From Massilistercora timonensis (GTDB lineage Bacteria > Bacillota > Clostridia > Lachnospirales > Lachnospiraceae): a DNA stretch of 64,000 nt. The stretch spans positions 2,666,001 to 2,730,000 of the forward strand of contig NZ_LT990039.1 of the NCBI RefSeq assembly GCF_900312975.1. Direction: 5' to 3'. Of the stretch, positions 34,490 to 42,900 are shown piece after piece. The notes under the pieces were generated by a model. The model saw only the letters and a list, made by a program, of their open reading frames with translations. It was not told the origin of the DNA and ran no database searches. The translations under genes were made by a program, and so were the position numbers. Each line of letters starts with the position of its first letter. The stretch's first letter is position 1.

Positions 34490-35236
34490 ATGGGAATTCC
34501 GGTAAAACTGCAGGTGTTCGAAGGTCCCCTGGATCTTCTTCTTCACCTGATCGACAAGAATAAGATCGATATCTACGACATTCCGATCGTGGAGATCACA
34601 AATCAATATATGGATTACATCCGGGCCATGGAGCGGGAAGACTTAAATGTGATGAGCGAGTTCCTGGTGATGGCTGCTACCCTTCTGGACATCAAGTGCC
34701 GGATGCTCCTTCCCAAGGAAGTGAAGGAAGACGGGGAGGAGGAAGATCCCCGGCAGGAACTGGTGGAACAGCTTCTGGAGTACAAGATGTACAAGTATAT
34801 GTCCTATGAGCTCCGGGACCGGGAGGCAGAGGGCCAGCGGGCGCTCTACCGGGCGCCGGACCTTCCGGAGGAAGTGAAGGAGTATGTGGAGCCCATCGAC
34901 ATGGACGCGCTGCTGGGGGATCTGACTCTGGCGAAGCTGAACAGCATTTTCCAGGATGTGATCCGCAGGCAGGCGGACAAGATCGATCCGGTCCGCAGTA
35001 CGTTCGGCAAGATCGAGAAGGAGACGGTGACTCTGTCCCAGCGGATGGAGGATATCCGTACCTTTGCCAGGAAGAGCCGCAGGTTCAGCTTCCGGGAGCT
35101 TTTAACCAGCCAGAAGTCCAGGACCCAGATCGTGGTCACATTTCTGGCGGTGCTGCAGATGATGAAGGAAGGGTCTATCCGCACCGAGCAGGAGCAGCCC
35201 TTTGACGATATTTTGATCACTTGGACGGAAGATTAG
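34490..35236 (+). CDS. scpA: Segregation and condensation protein A (kleisin)
   Basis: The kleisin subunit of the SMC condensin complex that organises and segregates chromosomes. The 248 residues show the N-terminal SMC-neck-binding part (KLQVFEGPLDLLLHLIDKNKIDIYDIPIVEIT), the middle acidic linker (about 75-90) and the C-terminal winged helix. scpB follows 11 bases after its stop. Normal length and layout. Confidence 0.96.
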   Translation: MGIPVKLQVFEGPLDLLLHLIDKNKIDIYDIPIVEITNQYMDYIRAMEREDLNVMSEFLVMAATLLDIKCRMLLPKEVKEDGEEEDPRQELVEQLLEYKMYKYMSYELRDREAEGQRALYRAPDLPEEVKEYVEPIDMDALLGDLTLAKLNSIFQDVIRRQADKIDPVRSTFGKIEKETVTLSQRMEDIRTFARKSRRFSFRELLTSQKSRTQIVVTFLAVLQMMKEGSIRTEQEQPFDDILITWTED

Positions 35237-35247
35237 AGAAAGGTTGT

Positions 35248-35826
35248 ATGGAGAGCGTGGAGATTAAGAAACTGGAAGGCGCCATCGAAGCCATCCTGTT
35301 TACAATGGGAGATTCAGTAGAGCTTGGGAAGATCGCGGCGGCAGTGGAGCATGACGAAGACACGGTGCGCAAGATCATCCACCAGATGATGGACAAGTAT
35401 GAGGAAGAGGACCGGGGAGTCCGGATCGTGGAACTGGAGAATTCCTTCCAGATGTGCACCAAGCCGGAGATGTATGAGTACCTGATCCGGGTGGCCAGAC
35501 AGCCCCGGAAGTACGTGCTCACCGACGTGCTTCTGGAGACCCTGTCCATTATTGCCTACAAGCAGCCGGTGACCAAGCTGGAGATCGAGAAGATCCGGGG
35601 AGTCAAATCGGATCACGCGGTGAACAAGCTGGTGGAGTACAATCTGGTCTGCGAGGCGGGAAGACTGGATGCCCCGGGACGTCCCCTTCTATTCGGGACC
35701 ACGGAGGAATTCCTGCGCAGGTTCAGCATTCATTCCATCGAGGATCTTCCGGGCCTGAATCCGGAGCAGATGGAGCACTTCAAGACAGAGGCGGAGGAGG
35801 AAGTCCAGCTGAAGCTGGATATCTGA
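35248..35826 (+). CDS. scpB: Segregation and condensation protein B
   Basis: A 192-residue dimeric winged-helix protein that binds the ScpA linker and SMC. ALEAIL-like start (KLEGAIEAILFTMGDSVELGKIA) and VTKLEIEKIRGVKSDHAVNKLVEY plus GRPLLFGTTEEFLRRF are the family hallmarks. I start at the ATG at 35248, with GAAAGG upstream; a TTG inside scpA (35221) would add nine residues. Forms the scpAB operon. Confidence 0.96.
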   Translation: MESVEIKKLEGAIEAILFTMGDSVELGKIAAAVEHDEDTVRKIIHQMMDKYEEEDRGVRIVELENSFQMCTKPEMYEYLIRVARQPRKYVLTDVLLETLSIIAYKQPVTKLEIEKIRGVKSDHAVNKLVEYNLVCEAGRLDAPGRPLLFGTTEEFLRRFSIHSIEDLPGLNPEQMEHFKTEAEEEVQLKLDI

Positions 35827-35889
35827 CAGGCATAGACGGCATTCCTGCATCATAGACTGAGAACAACCAGAGAAAATGCGGGATGAAAT

Positions 35890-37140
35890 ATGAAGGATTG
35901 TGGAAGAAAGAGAAGGATAAACTGGCGGTCCCTTATGTGTCTGCTGGCGGCGTTCCTGCTGGCGGCCCTGCTGCCTGGGGCGCTCCCGGTAAGAGCAGAA
36001 GAAGGGACCGGCCAGCCTTCCAGTCTGTACGCCCGGTCGGCGGTCCTTATGGATGCTGACAGCGGGCGTATTTTATTTGGGAAAAAGGAGCGGGAAGTGC
36101 TGCCCATGGCCAGCACCACCAAGATCATGACCTGTATCCTGGCCCTGGAGGAGATGGAAGAAGGGCAGACGGCCAAGGTAAGCGACTACGCTGCCAGCCA
36201 GCCCAAAGTCCGGCTGGGGGTGCGGGGAAAGGAGGAGTACCGCATCCAGGATCTTCTCTACGCCCTGATGCTGGAGTCCTACAATGACAGTGCCGTGGTG
36301 ATCGCCGAGGGGATCAGCGGGAGTGTGGAAGCATTCGCAGACCGGATGAACCAGAAGGCCCGGGAACTGGGATGTGCGGACACCCATTTCGTGACGCCCA
36401 ACGGGCTGGACGGAGAGGACGAAGGAGGGATCCACGCCACCACGGCGGCAGACCTTGCAAGGATCATGCGTTATTGCATCATGGAGTCGCCAAAGCAGGA
36501 GGAATTTCTTGCCATCACCCGGACAGAAGCGTATGAATTCCAGGACTGTGCCGGGAAACGGAGCTTCACCTGTCATAACCATAATGCCTTCCTTACCATG
36601 ATGGAGGGAGCTTTAAGCGGCAAGACCGGATTTACCGGGGACGCGGGCTACTGTTATGTAGGCGCGCTGCGCCGGGGGGAGAGGACCTTCATTGTGGCTC
36701 TTCTTGCCTGCGGGTGGCCCAACAATAAGAGTTATAAATGGAAGGATACCCGGGCGCTGATGGAGTACGGGCTTGCCAACTATGAGTACCGGGAGATCCC
36801 GGTGGAGATGGAGGCAGAAGAGATCCCGGTAGCAGACGGCGCGGACCCGGAGTCCCCATACCGGCACAAAACGGCGGTGGAAGCAGGCCTTCCCGGGGAG
36901 GAGATCTTCCGGATGCTGCTTAGGAAGGAGGAACAGGTGGAATTTCGCACTCAACTGGAAGAAGAACTGAAGGCTCCGGTGAGGAAGGGGCAGCAGGCGG
37001 GGAAGGTGCTGTGCATGCTGGACGGCGCCAGGATCCGGGAGTATGAGGTGGTGACCCTGGAGGCGGCAGAAAAGCGGGATCCCAGGTGGTGCCTGAAAGC
37101 GGCGGCAAAGGCATGGCTGCTTTGGAAAGAGGAGTCTTGA
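35890..37140 (+). CDS. D-alanyl-D-alanine carboxypeptidase (DacF-type PBP)
   Basis: A penicillin-binding protein that trims the terminal D-Ala of peptidoglycan stems, acting outside the membrane. The signal peptide is clear (RRINWRSLMCLLAAFLLAALLP, cleavage probably after VRAEE region near 37). The active-site motifs are MASTTKIMT (SxxK), SYNDSAV (SxN) and SGKTGFTGDAG (KTG). A C-terminal PBP5-like beta domain follows. Ends in a hydrophobic/basic segment that may be a membrane anchor. The 416-residue length fits DacF, which in Bacillus is sporulation-linked. Confidence 0.92.
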   Translation: MKDCGRKRRINWRSLMCLLAAFLLAALLPGALPVRAEEGTGQPSSLYARSAVLMDADSGRILFGKKEREVLPMASTTKIMTCILALEEMEEGQTAKVSDYAASQPKVRLGVRGKEEYRIQDLLYALMLESYNDSAVVIAEGISGSVEAFADRMNQKARELGCADTHFVTPNGLDGEDEGGIHATTAADLARIMRYCIMESPKQEEFLAITRTEAYEFQDCAGKRSFTCHNHNAFLTMMEGALSGKTGFTGDAGYCYVGALRRGERTFIVALLACGWPNNKSYKWKDTRALMEYGLANYEYREIPVEMEAEEIPVADGADPESPYRHKTAVEAGLPGEEIFRMLLRKEEQVEFRTQLEEELKAPVRKGQQAGKVLCMLDGARIREYEVVTLEAAEKRDPRWCLKAAAKAWLLWKEES

Positions 37141-37202
37141 CAGGGGGAGAAAAGCTGTTTCATAATAGACCACAGATGTAGAGATAAAGGAGACGAAAGA
37201 AA

Positions 37203-37670
37203 ATGGCAATTGATAAGGTAAAGGCATATTTTGCTCAGTTTGGCATGGAAGAACGGGTGATGGAGGCAGCCACCTCCAGCGCCACGGTAGAGGAAGCGGC
37301 GGCCACCCTTGGCTGCGGTCCGGAGCGTATCGCCAAAACCCTGTCCTTCCGGACGGATACGGATGTGATCCTGGTGGTGACGGCAGGAGACCAGAAGATC
37401 GACAATAAGAAATACCGTGCCCAGTTCGACTGCAAGGCCCACATGCTGAAGTTTGAAGAGGTGGAATCTCTGATCGGCCACGGCGTGGGCGGCGTGTGCC
37501 CCTTTGCGGTTAATGAGGGGGTAAAGGTTTATCTGGATGATTCCCTGAAGCGGTTTGAGACGGTGTTCCCGGCGGCGGGAAGTTCTAACAGTATGATCGA
37601 GCTTACCATCCCGGAGCTGGAGCGGTACAGCAATTCCTGCGGATGGGTGGATGTGTGCAAGGAGCGCTAG
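37203..37670 (+). CDS. YbaK/EbsC-type aminoacyl-tRNA deacylase
   Basis: A 155-residue trans-editing protein of the YbaK/ProX/EbsC family that hydrolyses mischarged tRNA (Cys-tRNA-Pro in YbaK). The conserved lysine is in DNKKYRAQF (about 62), followed by the glycine loop IGHGVGGVCPFAV. It stands after dacF with a GGAGACG site. The AraC regulator gene begins four bases after its stop. Confidence 0.9.
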   Translation: MAIDKVKAYFAQFGMEERVMEAATSSATVEEAAATLGCGPERIAKTLSFRTDTDVILVVTAGDQKIDNKKYRAQFDCKAHMLKFEEVESLIGHGVGGVCPFAVNEGVKVYLDDSLKRFETVFPAAGSSNSMIELTIPELERYSNSCGWVDVCKER

Positions 37671-37674
37671 AAGG

Positions 37675-38562
37675 ATGAAAGAAACGGGAAAGCAGCCATC
37701 TCTGAAGGAGAAGGCAGTCCACGGCACTCAGGGTTACCCTTACGCCTGTTACCAGTTTGACGGGCAGGAGGATTTCCCGGTCCCGCTGCACTGGCACCCG
37801 GAGGCGGAGATCATTTTCGTGGAGAAAGGGGAATATCAGGTGTGGATCCAGAGAGAGCGGTATGCCGGGGAGGGACCGGCGCTGTTCTTTGTAGGGCCAG
37901 AGGAGATCCACTCTCTGGAATTTAAGAGGGGGACGGTGGAGACGGCGCTGGTGTACGCGCCCCGGATGCTGGAGTTTGCTTCCTACGACAGTCTTCAGCA
38001 TGTGATCCTGGGTCCCTGGATGGAGGGGAAGCTTAAGTTCCCCTGTGCCCTGAAGCCGGGGGATGAACTGTGGCCCCAGGCGGTCTGTCTGTATCAGGAG
38101 ATCTGGCAGGCGTCTAAGATCCGGGAAGCAGGTCCTTATCTCAGGCTGAAGGCCGGGCTTTACCGTCTGTTTGCCTGCTTCTTCGAGGGGGATCAGATGA
38201 TCCGGACAGGTGCCGACGATGAGGAGGCGGGGAATATGGACAGCCTTAAGAAGGTGCTGGAATTTGTCCGGCAGAATTACGGCCGGCGGATCCGGGTGGA
38301 AGAGGCGGCGGCGGTGGCGGGGATGAACCCCCAGTATTTCTGCCGGTATTTTAAGAAGCATACCGGGCGGACGGTGACGGAGTACATTAACGATGTGCGG
38401 ATCAGCCAGGCTTCCCGGCTTCTGGCTCAGACTGACGACAAGATCCTGCATATCGCGGTCCGGTGCGGTTATGAGAACGCAGGCTACTTCATCAGCCGGT
38501 TCCGCAGAAGCAGAGGCGTCTCTCCTTCGGAATACCGGGAACAGATGAAGAAGTCAAGATAG
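37675..38562 (+). CDS. AraC family transcriptional regulator
   Basis: A 295-residue regulator: an N-terminal cupin ligand-binding domain (about 20-110, VPLHWHPEAEIIFVEKGEYQV) and a C-terminal double HTH (about 190-290) with IRVEEAAAVAGMNPQYFCRYFKKHTGRTVTEYI and the signature region IAVRCGYENAGYFISRFRRSRGVSPSEYR. The alpha-glucosidase gene follows after 96 bases, so it may sense a sugar and switch that gene on. The ATG at 37675 has GGAGCG upstream and clears the preceding gene. Confidence 0.92.
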   Translation: MKETGKQPSLKEKAVHGTQGYPYACYQFDGQEDFPVPLHWHPEAEIIFVEKGEYQVWIQRERYAGEGPALFFVGPEEIHSLEFKRGTVETALVYAPRMLEFASYDSLQHVILGPWMEGKLKFPCALKPGDELWPQAVCLYQEIWQASKIREAGPYLRLKAGLYRLFACFFEGDQMIRTGADDEEAGNMDSLKKVLEFVRQNYGRRIRVEEAAAVAGMNPQYFCRYFKKHTGRTVTEYINDVRISQASRLLAQTDDKILHIAVRCGYENAGYFISRFRRSRGVSPSEYREQMKKSR

Positions 38563-38578
38563 TGAAATTATTTCACTA
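38560..38578. promoter_or_regulatory. Palindrome upstream of the alpha-glucosidase gene
   Basis: TAGTGAAA-TTA-TTTCACTA, a perfect 8-bp inverted repeat that overlaps the AraC stop codon, about 80 bases before the glucosidase start. A regulator site is likely; AraC proteins usually bind direct repeats, so another regulator is possible. Confidence 0.5.
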
Positions 38579-38658
38579 AATAGAAGAAGAAATTCTCGGA
38601 TAAGGTATGTATACTGTAATCAATTTTGGAAAACAAATGGATTACAGGAGGAGTTCTC

Positions 38659-40329
38659 ATGGAAAGAAAATGGTGGCAGGATAAGATCGTATATCAGATT
38701 TACCCCAAAAGTTTCCAGGATACCAACGGAGACGGGATCGGAGATCTGCGGGGGATCCTTGACAGGCTGGACTATCTGAAAGAGCTGGGGGTGGACCTGA
38801 TCTGGCTCTCTCCCGTCTATCAGTCGCCTTTTGTAGATCAGGGATATGACATCTCAGATTATTACCGGATCGCGGAAGAGTTCGGGACCATGGAAGACTT
38901 TGATCTTCTGGTAGAAGAGGCGAAGAAGCGGGGCATGGGCATTGTGATGGACCTGGTGGTGAACCACTGCTCAGACCGGCATGAATGGTTCCAGAAGGCC
39001 CTGGCGGACCCGGAGGGAGAGTACGGGGATTATTTCTATTTCCGGAAGGGAAGAGACGGCAGGGCGCCCAGCAATTACCGGTCTTATTTCGGCGGCAGCG
39101 CCTGGGAGCCAGTGCCGGGTACAGACTACTATTATTTCCACGCATTTGCCAAGGAGCAGCCGGATCTTAACTGGGAGAATCCGGTGGTGCGGGAGAAGAT
39201 CTATGAGATGGTGAACTGGTGGCTTGATAAAGGGATCGCGGGATTTCGTATTGACGCCATCATCAACATCAAGAAGGACTTAAATTTCCCCAGTTTCCCG
39301 CCGGACGGGCCGGACGGGCTGTGCCAGGTGACGAAGATGGTGGAACAGGCCAGGGGCATCGGCGCCTTCCTGGGCGAACTGCGGGACCGTACCTTTGCGC
39401 CCCATCATGCCTTTACCGTGGGGGAAGTCTTCAACGTGGGGGAGGACAAGCTGGAAGAATTTGTGGGGGAAAACGGGTATTTCTGCACCATGTTTGATTT
39501 CGCGCCCCACATACTGACTCAGGGGGAGCATGGCTGGTATGACGCGCCGGCGCTGGAGTTTGATAAATGGCGGGATACCATTTACCAGTCCCAGACGGCC
39601 CATCAGGGGAAGGTGTTCCTCTCCAATATTATTGAGAATCACGATGAGCCCCGGGGCGCCAGCCGGTATCTGCCGGAGCACGCCAGAAATGAAGCGGGGG
39701 TTAAAATGCTGGGAACTGTGAGTGTGCTGCTGGCCGGGATCCCCTTTATCTATCAGGGGCAGGAGATCGGCATGACCAACTGCCGGATGGAGCGCCTGGA
39801 AGAATATGACGACCTGGATACCAGGAATCAGTACCACCTGGCGCTGGAGAAGGGATGTACGCCGGCGGAGGCCATGGAGGCCTGCTACCGGAACAGCCGG
39901 GACAACGCTCGGACGCCTATGCAGTGGGACGGCAGCAGGAACGCAGGCTTCACCGACGGGACTCCCTGGCTGAAGGTAAATGAGAATTACCGGGCCATCA
40001 ACGTGGCGGCCCAGGAGCAGGATCCGGATTCAGTCCTTGCCTACTACCGGAAGCTGATCGCCCTCAGAAAAAGCGAGGCGTGGAAGGAGACCTTTGTCTA
40101 CGGAGACTTTGCGCCTGCCTATGAGGAAGAGAAGGATCTCTTTGCCTTCAAAAGGAGCGGCGGCGGGAAGACGGCGCTGATCCTGGCAAATTTTGGAAAA
40201 GAGGCTGTGGAGCTTAACCTGGAAGAGAAGGTGGAACAGGTGCTTCTTGCCAATCTGGGGACTCCCCACCGGGAAGGAACCCGTCTTTTCCTCCGTCCCT
40301 GCGAGACGGTGGTGCTCCAGGTATCTTAA
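38659..40329 (+). CDS. Alpha-glucosidase / oligo-1,6-glucosidase (GH13)
   Basis: A 556-residue GH13 glycosidase that splits glucose from maltooligosaccharides, isomaltose or similar sugars in the cytosol (no signal peptide). Motifs: KWWQDKIVYQIYPKSFQDTNGDGIGDL start, DLVVNHCSDRH, GFRIDAIINI (nucleophile), TVGEVFNVG (acid Glu), IIENHDEPR. The ATG at 38659 is six bases after AGGAGGAG. Exact specificity (maltose, isomaltose, sucrose isomer or trehalose-phosphate) cannot be fixed. The sugar acetyltransferase gene follows. Confidence 0.93.
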   Translation: MERKWWQDKIVYQIYPKSFQDTNGDGIGDLRGILDRLDYLKELGVDLIWLSPVYQSPFVDQGYDISDYYRIAEEFGTMEDFDLLVEEAKKRGMGIVMDLVVNHCSDRHEWFQKALADPEGEYGDYFYFRKGRDGRAPSNYRSYFGGSAWEPVPGTDYYYFHAFAKEQPDLNWENPVVREKIYEMVNWWLDKGIAGFRIDAIINIKKDLNFPSFPPDGPDGLCQVTKMVEQARGIGAFLGELRDRTFAPHHAFTVGEVFNVGEDKLEEFVGENGYFCTMFDFAPHILTQGEHGWYDAPALEFDKWRDTIYQSQTAHQGKVFLSNIIENHDEPRGASRYLPEHARNEAGVKMLGTVSVLLAGIPFIYQGQEIGMTNCRMERLEEYDDLDTRNQYHLALEKGCTPAEAMEACYRNSRDNARTPMQWDGSRNAGFTDGTPWLKVNENYRAINVAAQEQDPDSVLAYYRKLIALRKSEAWKETFVYGDFAPAYEEEKDLFAFKRSGGGKTALILANFGKEAVELNLEEKVEQVLLANLGTPHREGTRLFLRPCETVVLQVS

Positions 40330-40347
40330 GGAAAGGATGAAGAGAAG

Positions 40348-40968
40348 ATGACAGACAAAGAGCTGATGCTGGCGGGAAAACTCTATAATCCTGCCGGGGA
40401 TCCCCAGCTGAAGGAAGATTTTATGAGGGCCCGCAGGCTGACCCGGCTTTTTAATTCCCTGTCGGAAGAGGAAATGGACCGGCGGATGGCGGTCATCAAA
40501 GAACTTTTTGGCTCTACCGGAGAGTGGGTGCACGTGGAGCAGACCTTCCACTGTGACTATGGCTGTCACATCCATGTGGGGGAGGACTTTTACGCCAATT
40601 ATGACTGCACCATCATCGATGTGTGCGAAGTGCGCATAGGGGACAATGTGTTCCTGGCGCCTAAAGTAGGGATCTACACGGCGGGCCATCCCATCGACGC
40701 CGGCGTGCGCAATTCCGGTCTGGAATTTGGCGCGCCTGTTACCATCGGGGACAATGTGTGGATCGGCGGGAACGCGGTGATCAATCCGGGGGTCACCATT
40801 GGGAGCAACGTGGTGATCGGTTCCGGGTCTGTGGTGACAAAGGACATACCGGACAATGTGATCGCCGTGGGCAATCCCTGCCGGGTGCTGCGGGAGATCA
40901 CCCGGGAGGACCGGGATTACTGGGAAGAGAAGAAACGAGAATATAAAGAGGTTATGGGGCCTGGCTAG
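40348..40968 (+). CDS. Sugar O-acetyltransferase (maltose/galactoside type)
   Basis: A 206-residue left-handed beta-helix acetyltransferase of the LacA/Maa/NodL family that acetylates sugars with acetyl-CoA. The Mac N-terminal domain ([21 protein letters not shown]) is followed by hexapeptide repeats (about 70-185) with the catalytic His in YTAGHPIDA and [19 protein letters not shown]. It lies 18 bases after the glucosidase gene, so it is in the same sugar operon, probably detoxifying excess intracellular sugars. Confidence 0.92.
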   Translation: MTDKELMLAGKLYNPAGDPQLKEDFMRARRLTRLFNSLSEEEMDRRMAVIKELFGSTGEWVHVEQTFHCDYGCHIHVGEDFYANYDCTIIDVCEVRIGDNVFLAPKVGIYTAGHPIDAGVRNSGLEFGAPVTIGDNVWIGGNAVINPGVTIGSNVVIGSGSVVTKDIPDNVIAVGNPCRVLREITREDRDYWEEKKREYKEVMGPG

Positions 40969-40975
40969 GAAGCCA

Positions 40976-41004
40976 TTGACCGCCGGGAGAAGCTGTGTTA
41001 TAGT
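40976..41004 (+). promoter_or_regulatory. Possible extra promoter upstream of recA
   Basis: TTGACC (40976-40981), 17-base spacer, TATAGT (40999-41004). It lies inside the inverted repeat at 40979-41046. Confidence 0.5.
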
Positions 41005-41046
41005 AAATCTGTCTTTGAGGCAGATCTACAGTTTCTTTCCGGCGGT
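40979..41046. other. Nested inverted repeat upstream of recA
   Basis: Outer arms ACCGCCGGGAGAAGCTG (40979-40995) and CAGTTTCTTTCCGGCGGT (41029-41046) are near-complements and enclose an inner hairpin (41003-41029) with a TTTGA loop. No T run follows, so it is not a simple terminator. It may be a structured leader, an RNA or a binding region. Confidence 0.5.
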
Positions 41047-41074
41047 TTCTGCTGGAAAATTTCCAAATTTCTGG

Positions 41075-41103
41075 TTGACATTTTGACAGGGGTATACTAC
41101 TAT
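41075..41103 (+). promoter_or_regulatory. recA promoter
   Basis: TTGACA (41075-41080), 17-base spacer, TACTAT (41098-41103), predicted start near 41110, directly upstream of the LexA box. Confidence 0.75.
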
Positions 41104-41114
41104 AGTAACAGATA

Positions 41115-41128
41115 CGAACATTCGTTCG
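41115..41128. promoter_or_regulatory. LexA (DinR) box of recA
   Basis: CGAACATTCGTTCG, a perfect palindrome with the GAAC-N4-GTTC core, just after the predicted recA transcription start. It gives the local reference for LexA sites in this organism. Confidence 0.93.
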
Positions 41129-41151
41129 ATATTTTTGGAGGAGAATTTATC

Positions 41152-42213
41152 ATGGCAGGAAATGAAGATAAGAAGAAGGCATTGGATGCAGCGATCGCGA
41201 AGCTGGAGAAGGATTTTGGCAAGGGCACGGTGATGAAGCTGGGAGACCCGGCGGCCAGAGTGGCGGTGGAGACGGTTCCCACCGGTTCCCTGAGCCTGGA
41301 TATCGCCCTGGGACTTGGAGGCGTTCCCAAGGGAAGGATCGTGGAGATCTACGGGCCGGAGTCCAGTGGTAAGACCACGGTGGCCCTTCATATGATCGCA
41401 GAGGTACAGAAGAGAGGCGGCATCGCGGGCTTTATTGACGCGGAGCACGCCCTGGATCCGGTTTATGCCGGGAATATCGGCGTGGATATTGACGAATTAT
41501 ATATCTCCCAGCCGGACAGCGGAGACCAGGCCCTGGAGATCGCGGAGACCATGGTCCGCTCCGGCGCCATCGACATCATTGTCATCGACTCGGTGGCGGC
41601 CCTGGTGCCCCGCCAGGAGATCGAGGGAGATATGGGAGATTCCCATGTGGGATTGCAGGCGAGGCTGATGTCCCAGGCCCTGCGGAAGCTGACCCCGGTG
41701 ATCAGCAAGTCCAACTGCGTGGTGATCTTTATCAACCAGCTCCGTGAGAAGGTAGGCGTGATGTTCGGAAACCCGGAGACCACCACAGGCGGACGGGCGC
41801 TGAAGTTCTATTCATCCATCCGGATGGATGTGCGCCGGACCGAGACTTTGAAGCAGGGCGGCGAGATGGTGGGGAACCGGACCCGGGTGAAGATCGTGAA
41901 GAATAAGATCGCGCCTCCGTTCAAAGAGGCGGAATTCGATATCATGTTTGGCAAGGGGATCTCCAGGGAGGGAGATATCCTGGATCTGGCGGTGAATCTG
42001 GGGCTGATCGGCAAGAGCGGCGCCTGGTTCTCCTACAACGGGGAGAAGATCGGCCAGGGCCGGGAGAATGCCAAGCTCTATCTGGCAGAGCATCCGGAGC
42101 TTCTGGAGGAGATGGAGCAGAAGATCCGGGCACACTATCACTTCAACGGGGCAGGCGCGGAAGACGCTGCAGCAGAAGGCGCGGCGGCAAAGGACGCCGC
42201 CAGGGAGAAGTAA
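41152..42213 (+). CDS. recA: Recombinase RecA
   Basis: The strand-exchange protein and SOS co-protease, 353 residues. Start [25 protein letters not shown], Walker [23 protein letters not shown] (Walker B), the L1/L2 loops with [19 protein letters not shown] are all present. The C-terminal tail is Ala/Glu-rich. The ATG at 41152 follows GGAGGAG; the longer in-frame ATG at 41083 lies within the promoter region. It is LexA-controlled. recX starts at the base after its stop. Confidence 0.99.
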   Translation: MAGNEDKKKALDAAIAKLEKDFGKGTVMKLGDPAARVAVETVPTGSLSLDIALGLGGVPKGRIVEIYGPESSGKTTVALHMIAEVQKRGGIAGFIDAEHALDPVYAGNIGVDIDELYISQPDSGDQALEIAETMVRSGAIDIIVIDSVAALVPRQEIEGDMGDSHVGLQARLMSQALRKLTPVISKSNCVVIFINQLREKVGVMFGNPETTTGGRALKFYSSIRMDVRRTETLKQGGEMVGNRTRVKIVKNKIAPPFKEAEFDIMFGKGISREGDILDLAVNLGLIGKSGAWFSYNGEKIGQGRENAKLYLAEHPELLEEMEQKIRAHYHFNGAGAEDAAAEGAAAKDAAREK

Positions 42214-42828
42214 ATGGTCATAACAGAAGTGGAGCCCCTTTCCAGGACCCGGTATAAGGTCTATATAGACGGGAAATTCGCCTTTGTGTTATACAAAGGG
42301 GATCTGGCAAGATATCATCTGGCCAGAGGGTGTGAGATCCCGGAGGAGACCTGCCGGCAGATCCGCAGGGAAGTGGTGCTAAAGCGGGCCAAGATGCGGG
42401 CGCTCCACCTTTTGAACGACATGGGGCGGACAGAGGCCCAGCTTCGGGCCAAGCTCAGGCAGAACCACTATACGGAAGAGATCGTAGAGGAGACCCTGGC
42501 CTATGTGAAGTCCTTTGGCTATGTTAACGACGGGGCTTATGCCCGGAATTTCATTGAGACAAGGAAGGGCCAGAAGAGCCGACGGGAGATCTATGCCAGG
42601 CTTTGCGAGAAAGGGATCAGCAGGGAAGAGATCGAGGCTGCCATGGAGGAGTGCTACTCCGGGGAAGATTCCCGTGAGGCGATCCGGGAGCTTCTGAGGA
42701 AAAAGGGCTGGAACCCGGAGGGGATGGATGAGAAGGAACGCCGGAAAATGCTGGGGTTTCTTACCAGGAAGGGTTTTTCCTATGAGGATATCCGTCAAGT
42801 GATACAAGTTTCTGAGTGGAATGCTTGA
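42214..42828 (+). CDS. recX: Regulatory protein RecX
   Basis: RecX binds and limits RecA filaments. The 204 residues are made of RecX three-helix repeats (ALHLLNDMGRTEAQLRAKLRQ, YARLCEKGISREEIEAAM, LGFLTRKGFSYEDIRQVI). The N-terminal part resembles the typical ITEVEPLSRTRYKVYIDG. It starts at the base after the recA stop, so translation is coupled. Confidence 0.95.
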   Translation: MVITEVEPLSRTRYKVYIDGKFAFVLYKGDLARYHLARGCEIPEETCRQIRREVVLKRAKMRALHLLNDMGRTEAQLRAKLRQNHYTEEIVEETLAYVKSFGYVNDGAYARNFIETRKGQKSRREIYARLCEKGISREEIEAAMEECYSGEDSREAIRELLRKKGWNPEGMDEKERRKMLGFLTRKGFSYEDIRQVIQVSEWNA

Positions 42829-42853
42829 CATCTTTGTGAAAACAGTATAGAAT
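42825..42853 (+). promoter_or_regulatory. rny promoter
   Basis: TTGACA (42825-42830), 17-base spacer, TAGAAT (42848-42853). It overlaps the recX stop codon and lies about 48 bases before the rny start. Confidence 0.75.
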
Positions 42854-42900
42854 TTAAGTGTTGTATTTGTACAATGAAAACTAAATAAGGAGGTGCTCCT

